This document shows positions 58,378-64,000 of a DNA stretch of 64,000 bases, piece by piece (position 1 is the first letter of the stretch; every line of letters begins with the position of its first letter). Source of the stretch: Leptospira broomii serovar Hurstbridge str. 5399 (GTDB taxonomy: Bacteria; Spirochaetota; Leptospiria; Leptospirales; Leptospiraceae). Below the pieces are notes generated by a model that was not told the DNA's origin, did not search any database, and saw only the letters and a list, made by a program, of their open reading frames with translations. Location of the stretch: positions 2,336,001 through 2,400,000 of the forward strand of contig NZ_AHMO02000008.1 of assembly GCF_000243715.2 (NCBI RefSeq). The letters are read 5' to 3'. The translations under genes were made by a program, and so were the position numbers.

Positions 58378-59916
58378 CTATTCAGCGCCGACTCCTAGAT
58401 AAACCCTTACTTTTTCGGATTCGTATAATTTTTGAGCTCGTTCTTCCGGGAAAAGTTTCGAAAAAACGATCGCGGCTAAAAACGAAAGAGTCATGGAAAA
58501 GATCGCCGGATTCTTATACGGAAAATATGCGGTTGAAAAACCGAAGATGTCTACCCAAACAGTGGGGCTAAGAATGATCAAGCCTGTAGCTGAAATGGAA
58601 CCGACTAGTATGGAGGCGACGCCTCCCGCTGTACTAAAATTCCGCCATAGGATGGATAGGAAAAGCGCCGGAAAATTACCGCTTGCAGCGATTGCAAATG
58701 CAAGACCGACCATAAAAGCCACATTCTGATCCTTGAATAAAATCCCGAAAAGGATTCCTAATATACCGAAGGCCACTGTCGCTCGTCTCGCAACGCTAAC
58801 CTGCTCCTGTTCGCTTGCCTTTCCGTCCTTGAAAACGTTAAAATGAAGATCGTGAGAAATCGTAGAAGCGGCTGCCAGTGTCAAGCCGGCCACTACGGCT
58901 AAAATTGTCGCAAACGCCACCGCCGCAATAAAACCTAAGAACGGAGTCCCGCCTAATAATTCGGCAAGAAGTGCAGCCGCCATATTGCCGCCCTTATCAA
59001 TGGAGGCTATTTGATCTCTTCCGATCAAAACCGCCGCGGCAAATCCCACGATCGGAATAATAATATAAAAGTAACCTATAAAGGTAGTCGCATAAGCCAC
59101 GGATTTTCTAGCCTCTTTCGCGTGAGGGACAGTATAGAAGCGCATTAGAATATGAGGAAGTCCTAATAGTCCAAACATAAGAGCCAACCCTAGCGAAATT
59201 GCGTCTAAAGGATTGGAGACTAATCCTCCCGGTTCTAAAGCGGACCTCCCGTGCAACCGCTCAACCTCCCCGTATAAATTCGAAAGATCGAAATCGAATT
59301 TGGCCATTGCGAGAATCGCCAAAAGCGTAACTCCGAACAAAAGTAGGCCTGCTTTTACGATTTGAACCCAGGTAGTCGCAATCATTCCTCCGAATAGAAC
59401 GTATAAAAGCATCACTCCTCCGACTAAAACGACTGCGGACTCGTAGGAAATTCCGAACATTAGATTGATCAGCTTCCCCGAACCGACGATCTGTGCGATC
59501 GAGTAAGTAAGCGTCACTAATATACCTCCTATCGATGCTGCGATTCGTATCGGCTTTTGTCGCAACCTAAATGCAAGAACGTCTGCGAAGGTATATTTAC
59601 CCAGATTACGAAGCGGTTCGGCGATTAAAAACATTAAAGCAGGCCATCCTACCAACCAACCGACCGCGTAGATGATTCCGTCGTATCCTTTTAGAGCGAC
59701 CATACCGGAAATTCCTAAAAAAGAGGCGGCGGACATATAATCGCCGGATAAAGCCAAACCGTTTTGAAATCCCGTGATGTTCCTTCCTGCTGCATAGAAT
59801 TCGCTGGACGTTTTCGTTTTCTTAGCCGCCCAGTAAGTAATCGCCAGCGTTAAGAGAACGAATATTACGAAAAATAAAACGGAGACGATATTGGGTTGCC
59901 CTAAAGACGATTCCAT
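58378..59916 (-). CDS. Sodium:solute symporter, ActP/acetate-permease type
   Basis: A 512-residue SSS-family carrier with about thirteen helices. The ActP-type features are AAGRNITGFQNGLALSGDYMSAASFLGISG (in pieces), GYDGIIYAVGWLVGWPALMF, and AVAFATILAVVAGLTLAAASTISHDL. ActP takes up acetate and some other monocarboxylates with cations. The small DUF485 gene upstream overlaps its start by one base, the same pairing as yjcH-actP in E. coli. A nearby acetyl-CoA synthetase is not seen. Confidence 0.9.
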   Translation of the reverse strand: MESSLGQPNIVSVLFFVIFVLLTLAITYWAAKKTKTSSEFYAAGRNITGFQNGLALSGDYMSAASFLGISGMVALKGYDGIIYAVGWLVGWPALMFLIAEPLRNLGKYTFADVLAFRLRQKPIRIAASIGGILVTLTYSIAQIVGSGKLINLMFGISYESAVVLVGGVMLLYVLFGGMIATTWVQIVKAGLLLFGVTLLAILAMAKFDFDLSNLYGEVERLHGRSALEPGGLVSNPLDAISLGLALMFGLLGLPHILMRFYTVPHAKEARKSVAYATTFIGYFYIIIPIVGFAAAVLIGRDQIASIDKGGNMAAALLAELLGGTPFLGFIAAVAFATILAVVAGLTLAAASTISHDLHFNVFKDGKASEQEQVSVARRATVAFGILGILFGILFKDQNVAFMVGLAFAIAASGNFPALFLSILWRNFSTAGGVASILVGSISATGLIILSPTVWVDIFGFSTAYFPYKNPAIFSMTLSFLAAIVFSKLFPEERAQKLYESEKVRVYLGVGAE

Positions 59917-60230
59917 TAGATTTCGCTTCCTTTTTCCAATTTACCTTTTAGATGTTCGGTATCTTTGTCGTATGAGGTATTTGCCCAATAGACATAAACG
60001 ATCGTTAAAAGCCAGGAAACGACTATGACTAAGGCACCGGCTATCAATCCGTAGTTGGCAAACTGTCCAAGACGCTCGGTTAGCCACTCCTTCTTGAATG
60101 CGATCGTCAAAATGAAGCCGTAATAATTTATAAAAAGAACGGAAAGGAGGATAAAACCGACGGTCCAACGCGTTCTGACTAATTTTTTAAACTCGGGAGA
60201 TTCGATGAGTTGATGCGGTTTGACTTTCAT
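59916..60230 (-). CDS. DUF485 membrane protein (YjcH-like)
   Basis: A 104-residue protein with two membrane helices. FKKLVRTRWTVGFILLSVLFI and NYYGFILTIAF are typical of DUF485, and LIAGALVIVVSWLLTIVYVYWANT is the second helix region. It is always, or nearly always, next to an ActP-type symporter and is probably its small subunit. The end overlaps the symporter start. Confidence 0.9.
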   Translation of the reverse strand: MKVKPHQLIESPEFKKLVRTRWTVGFILLSVLFINYYGFILTIAFKKEWLTERLGQFANYGLIAGALVIVVSWLLTIVYVYWANTSYDKDTEHLKGKLEKGSEI

Positions 60231-60333
60231 CCCGGACTCCTATGCATAAATGCAATCGAGGATTTTAGAAAAATTGCCTATGTTCGCAAGGATAAAAATA
60301 CTCTTCCGGAAAAAATCCGAAGTAGGTTGATGA

Positions 60334-61686
60334 TTAATTTTCGCGAGCTAATTTCGATCGGATCGTTTTTATTCCTCGATCAACATAAGTTTTGATTCGG
60401 ATAAAAGAGAATAAAAAGCAAAGATACCAGAAAGGCTCCAATTCGAATCGCATTCGATTCGCTTCAAAAGGATCGATAAACGAATACAAAATCGTCATCG
60501 AAAAGGTATGTAGGACGATAATTCGAACTTTGTAGGAAAGGGAAGAAAACCGCAGCAGGAGTAATAATAGCGAAATAGGATATACGATCCTATATAAGTT
60601 TTTATCAAAGGAACCCATATCAACCGCAGCAAACCAATCCAACCCCGGATATTTGCGCAGGGATTCCGGGATCGCTTCGAATTGAGGTAATAGAAAGGGA
60701 TAATTGGAGGGGCTACTTAAATAAACCTTAATACCGAACTTTAGCAGCTTGAAGGATTGCTGAATATTTGTGGTTTCCTTAACTTTAGACAGGTACTTGC
60801 GCGAAACTTCGATAAACCGGACGTTATGATAGTCGTCTTCATTGAGACAGATCGTTTCTGAATAACGCGAGACAAGAGGATCATCTTCGGAATAAATTCC
60901 GCGATAGAGAGTGGTAGGGAGCTGGAATGGGGCTAGATTTTTATGTTCGTTCGAATCTAAAGTTATCAACCTAGATCTTGCCAGATTCATTCCCAACCAG
61001 GACGAGGCCGAAAACGAGTCGAAAAGAATAAAATTCTTCAGATATAATCCGAATGGGAATAGGAGTATGAAGAAAGCCGTTATCACCGGTGCGCGCGATA
61101 GCTTTTTACGTTCATGCCAGGCTAACCAACCGACCCAGAAGATCGCAAGACCTAAATGCCAAGAAGGTCGGACGGCCGAAGCAAGCGCAATCGTCATCGA
61201 AACGGACAATAGCCTGCCGTTTCTATTTTTAACCACCCAAAGGGAATATAATAAAACTAACGAAAGAAAGAACAAATAAGTGGAATAAAACGGATAGCGA
61301 AAGTAGGCGAATACGAGCGGATTAAGAAAAAAGAGTGCGGCCCAAATATTACGGTATCGTAATCTCATTGCGGATAGAATCGATAGAAAAAGATAGCAAC
61401 CGATCGCATGCAGCATCGGAAGGAAAACCGCATACAAAGGATAAGGATCGTCGTTTCCTAAATGTGTCAAAGCGGAATGGAAAAGGGCTAACGCAGGACT
61501 TGTACCGTTCAGAGTTATGAGCGCCTGAAACGGATGGTTATACCAGCATTCTTTAGAGGGTAGCTGCCAGTAACCGTCTATCCTTAATATCGGAAAATCT
61601 ATAAACTGTAATATAGAATGAATGCAGGCGATTGTTATCGGTAGGAAATAGTTTCGCGCGATAGAACGGTATCCCATTTTTTCCAA
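60334..61686 (-). CDS. Multi-pass membrane protein, glycosyltransferase 39-like
   Basis: A 450-residue protein with about ten hydrophobic segments. The first extracytoplasmic loop contains DGYWQLPSKECWYNHPFQ, then RLRYRNIWAALFFLNPLVFAYFRYPFYS and helices reading ALASAVRPSWHLGLAIF. The layout resembles the polyprenyl-phosphate-dependent mannosyltransferase/ArnT group (GT-C fold), in which the first loop holds an acidic residue. Identity in such families is low, so the donor and acceptor are open. No polysaccharide gene lies beside it. Confidence 0.55.
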   Translation of the reverse strand: MEKMGYRSIARNYFLPITIACIHSILQFIDFPILRIDGYWQLPSKECWYNHPFQALITLNGTSPALALFHSALTHLGNDDPYPLYAVFLPMLHAIGCYLFLSILSAMRLRYRNIWAALFFLNPLVFAYFRYPFYSTYLFFLSLVLLYSLWVVKNRNGRLLSVSMTIALASAVRPSWHLGLAIFWVGWLAWHERKKLSRAPVITAFFILLFPFGLYLKNFILFDSFSASSWLGMNLARSRLITLDSNEHKNLAPFQLPTTLYRGIYSEDDPLVSRYSETICLNEDDYHNVRFIEVSRKYLSKVKETTNIQQSFKLLKFGIKVYLSSPSNYPFLLPQFEAIPESLRKYPGLDWFAAVDMGSFDKNLYRIVYPISLLLLLLRFSSLSYKVRIIVLHTFSMTILYSFIDPFEANRMRFELEPFWYLCFLFSFIRIKTYVDRGIKTIRSKLAREN

Positions 61687-61698
61687 AAGCGAAGTCTT

Positions 61699-62415
61699 TT
61701 AAAACAGGCCGTTGATTCCGTTAATATTTACTGTTTTTATGATTTCTTTATCCTTTTCGGATTCGGCCACCTTCCATGTGACTCCGGTGGGAGTAGATAA
61801 GAGGCTTCGCCCGATCCTCTTCTTTCCGAAAGGGGCGCCATGCCCCGAAGAACGAAGTAGAAATAGATTATATTTCGCGGATAACTCTGCGTATTTTTTG
61901 AGATCGTCCGCATAGTTGATGCCGTCTTCTAAGACAGAGTCAATATGGAATGCGAGATTTATGTTTTCCGATTTTAAACGATCAAACCTGGCAAGATCGT
62001 CGATTTCTTTTCCCACAAAAATACCGAATCTGAATCCGCCTAGGATAATCGCTTCATCCCCTGAACCGGGTTTTGCCGGGGCTTCTTCCGCACCTAGTAC
62101 TTTCACGTCGTACCAATCGACTAACACGATATTTTGAACGATCGGGACGGAGAGGCGCAATATGCCTTCCTCGTCTTTTCGAAACATACAACCGCCTAGT
62201 ACGGCTCCTTTATACACTTCGGAAACGGCCAGTAGTTCATCTAAAAAGCCTTTCGAGCGAGACGCAAGCGATTCGGGAGAAGCGACTCCGCCTCCGGGAA
62301 AATACATTGGAAGGATCAGGAAATCCGATTTTTCTTTAGATAACTTGGATCTTTGTTCGGGAGAAATGGGCTGAGATAATTCCTTTTGGAATAGAGTGAT
62401 CTTTACAGAAGCCAC
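61699..62415 (-). CDS. Nitrilase-superfamily-like protein lacking catalytic residues
   Basis: A 238-residue protein with a carbon-nitrogen hydrolase outline: SDFLILPMYFPGGG, VLVDWYDVKVLGAEE, then FRFGIFVGKEIDD and LFLLRSSGHGAPFGKKRIGRS. In active nitrilases the triad is Glu (after ILP), Lys and Cys (G-x-x-x-C-E-D). Here the Glu position is Met and the Cys position is within FGIFVGKEI, without Cys. It is therefore either a non-catalytic member or only a look-alike. It lies 21 bases after the 62437 gene stop, in the same direction, so they are likely co-transcribed. No partner enzyme is seen. Confidence 0.52.
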   Translation of the reverse strand: MASVKITLFQKELSQPISPEQRSKLSKEKSDFLILPMYFPGGGVASPESLASRSKGFLDELLAVSEVYKGAVLGGCMFRKDEEGILRLSVPIVQNIVLVDWYDVKVLGAEEAPAKPGSGDEAIILGGFRFGIFVGKEIDDLARFDRLKSENINLAFHIDSVLEDGINYADDLKKYAELSAKYNLFLLRSSGHGAPFGKKRIGRSLLSTPTGVTWKVAESEKDKEIIKTVNINGINGLF

Positions 62416-62436
62416 GCGTAACCTGCGCTTGTAGAT

Positions 62437-63960
62437 TTAGTCGGATAAAATGGACGGGTCGACGCCGAAATTATCGTCGGCGGCTTTTTCGGCGGAAACG
62501 TTCGGATCGATGAGCTCGGCTTCCGGCTGAGAATCGTTTGCCTTAATACCGAATTCCCTTTCCATCTCTTCAGGGGACATTTCAGGAACACCTCCGAACA
62601 AATCTCCGCTTTCCAATCGCTCTGAGAGAGCTAAAGAATAACAGTATGCTTCCATAATGCATTGTTTGATCGGTTTTTTATTCAGTCGCTTTTTGGACTC
62701 TATTAGATCGAAGGTCATTAAGTCGTCCATATTCGTAACGACTTCCTTTTTACCTTTCATATCCGCAATGAGTCTGGAGAGCAGATCGGACCCTTTTTGA
62801 ATGAAGTCCTTCACCGTAACTCGGACATTTCTGGATTGTTGGCTTTTTTTAGTTTCTAAAGCCGATGTTTTTTTGGATGACTCGATGTAGTTGGCGCCCG
62901 GGTTCTTTAGATGGGAATCCAATTCCTTGTGATATTGATCATAGATTCGGAATTGCTCCTGGATGCCTCGAGTCGTTTCGTACAAATCGATTAGCTTTTC
63001 CCGAAAATCCATTTTTGCGCCCGCTACGATCGTCGGCTTCAAATCGATTTTCTTAGTGGTCATTACAAAGGAATATTCCTCGTCAAACTCCCGAAAGAAT
63101 AGCCAGGAAAGCAAAGCTTTGTCTGCGGAGGGGATCCTTTCGTAATCTCCTTTCGGGTCGTGCTTCTTCCGAAGTTGTTCCAAAGTCATCATTCGCATAA
63201 GCTTTAATCCGTACTTTAGCTCTTTGCTTAGAGATTCCTCCGGATCTATCGGTTCTTCTTTTTTCTCTTCTTGGACTTCTTCCTCTTCCTCGTGAGCTCC
63301 GCCGGAAATTTCGTCCAACTCCTGTCCGGGTTGACGTTGTCCCAATTTTTCTTCAGGGACGACGCCTAAAATGTCTTCCATATAAGAGCTGATCAGCGGA
63401 ATATTTTTATCTTCACTCCGAAGGATGGCCAAATATAATTTATCAAATACGGTTCCGTAGAGTACGTCGAATTCTTGGAGCGCACGTTTTCGTTTCGTAT
63501 TATAAACGGTGGCAGGCTTTCCCTCCAGTTTTTCGAGCGCTTGGTATCCGAGGGTAACAGCCTTAACGTACGATCCTTGGAACGGATAAATATAATATAA
63601 TTTCCTAAATAAAGAATATAAGGGTTGTCGCACCCGTGAAATAGAAACGGCCATATCGGGAGCCGCGTTATGTGCTTCGAGTAGCTGGTTTAACTCCACG
63701 TTATCGTAAACCTTGTGCATCCGGCCGAGAAGTTCGATGTAAAGAGGATTTTGCCCGTCCAACTCTTTTGCTATCTTAGCGGCGTAGGCGGGATTTCCAA
63801 GCAGATCGTTCCCCACAAAGTTCATTTCAAGAATGGCTTTTTTGCCTGCGATATTAAGTTCGGATAGAAATCCTGGGAGAAGGTCACTGGATGAAAAGGA
63901 AGTTACCCTAGATATCCAGCATTTAAACTTAACCGCCATTCTGTTGAAGAAATTTCCCAT
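62437..63960 (-). CDS. Acidic hypothetical protein (start may lie beyond right edge)
   Basis: A 507-residue product from ATG 63960. The frame stays open upstream to the window edge at 64000, and the ribosome-like GGAG lies too close to this ATG, so the real start may be outside. It is mostly helical, with a Glu-rich low-complexity linker near residues 228-245 (HEEEEEVQEEKKEEP) and a helical C-terminal half (KVDLKPT-like, KDFIQKGSDLLSRLIADMKG). There is no signal peptide or membrane helix. I do not recognise a family. It is upstream of the nitrilase-like gene. Confidence 0.65.
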   Translation of the reverse strand: MGNFFNRMAVKFKCWISRVTSFSSSDLLPGFLSELNIAGKKAILEMNFVGNDLLGNPAYAAKIAKELDGQNPLYIELLGRMHKVYDNVELNQLLEAHNAAPDMAVSISRVRQPLYSLFRKLYYIYPFQGSYVKAVTLGYQALEKLEGKPATVYNTKRKRALQEFDVLYGTVFDKLYLAILRSEDKNIPLISSYMEDILGVVPEEKLGQRQPGQELDEISGGAHEEEEEVQEEKKEEPIDPEESLSKELKYGLKLMRMMTLEQLRKKHDPKGDYERIPSADKALLSWLFFREFDEEYSFVMTTKKIDLKPTIVAGAKMDFREKLIDLYETTRGIQEQFRIYDQYHKELDSHLKNPGANYIESSKKTSALETKKSQQSRNVRVTVKDFIQKGSDLLSRLIADMKGKKEVVTNMDDLMTFDLIESKKRLNKKPIKQCIMEAYCYSLALSERLESGDLFGGVPEMSPEEMEREFGIKANDSQPEAELIDPNVSAEKAADDNFGVDPSILSD

Positions 63961-64000
63961 CTCCGCTTCGATCGCTTTTCGATCCCGGAATGCGTTAGGC

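Noticed and set aside
1..64000. tRNA, rRNA, riboswitch, CRISPR or prophage features
   Set aside because: No cloverleaf, direct repeat/spacer series, known riboswitch core, integrase or phage structural gene was found by reading both strands; absence is by eye, not by a covariance-model search.

Overview
The window reads as chromosomal DNA of a Leptospira species. The evidence is the moderate GC, frequent TTG and GTG starts behind purine-rich Shine-Dalgarno sites, relaxed spirochaete lipoboxes (LGDC, ILNC, AFC), a meso-DAP type MurE, paired Cache chemoreceptors, and a protein with an S23-like four-helix domain, a family first described from Leptospira 23S rRNA intervening sequences. The composition looks higher in GC than L. 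interrogans, which would fit a P2/intermediate lineage such as the fainei/broomii/inadai group. That placement is an inference. No tRNA, rRNA, CRISPR array, transposase or prophage gene was recognised.

Positions 1-14.6 kb: the edge-truncated N-terminal part of a giant Ser/Thr kinase-AAA signalling protein; a FabH-like ketosynthase and a fused CoA-transferase; two tandem hotdog proteins, the second fused to an S23-type four-helix bundle; an SDR oxidoreductase; a PP2C phosphatase; a SiaB-type kinase coupled to an atypical FabF-like ketosynthase; a DUF5939-like plus class III nucleotide cyclase; a Cys-rich lipoprotein; and an SRPBCC protein. Signalling and acyl-chain genes dominate.

Positions 14.8-23.3 kb: a tightly overlapping five-gene operon (minimal FtsX-like permease, LolD-like ATPase, ROK kinase, HIT protein, UPF0104 membrane protein). 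It diverges from a membrane TPR protein whose C-terminus resembles an inactivated Mrr nuclease. Then come a lipoprotein and a TolC/CusB-type efflux pair without its RND pump.

Positions 23.6-34.5 kb: lexA, a small lipoprotein, a CtpA-like protease, tsaD and pssA; a divergent pair of predicted outer-membrane proteins, one with a helix-hairpin-helix-like tail; a small ORF running into radC through an unusual frame junction; and a Wzm/Wzt polysaccharide exporter with ugd. GC-rich hairpins in two intergenic regions form a small repeat family.

Positions 34.7-42.3 kb: thioredoxin-TPR, hisE, mqnA, a STAS-CheR pair, and two tandem paralogous chemoreceptors.

Positions 42.4-53.3 kb: a reduced division and cell-wall cluster, rsmH-ftsL-murE-mraY-ftsW-murG-murC, lacking mraZ, ftsI, murD and ftsQAZ. 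It faces a murF-purE-purK run. Positions 53.3-64 kb: a Gfo/Idh/MocA oxidoreductase, UbiB-like kinase, lspA, a cyclic-nucleotide-binding protein, an AI-2E family transporter, an ActP/DUF485 acetate-type symporter pair, a membrane glycosyltransferase-like protein, a nitrilase-like protein without catalytic residues, and an acidic hypothetical protein at the right edge.
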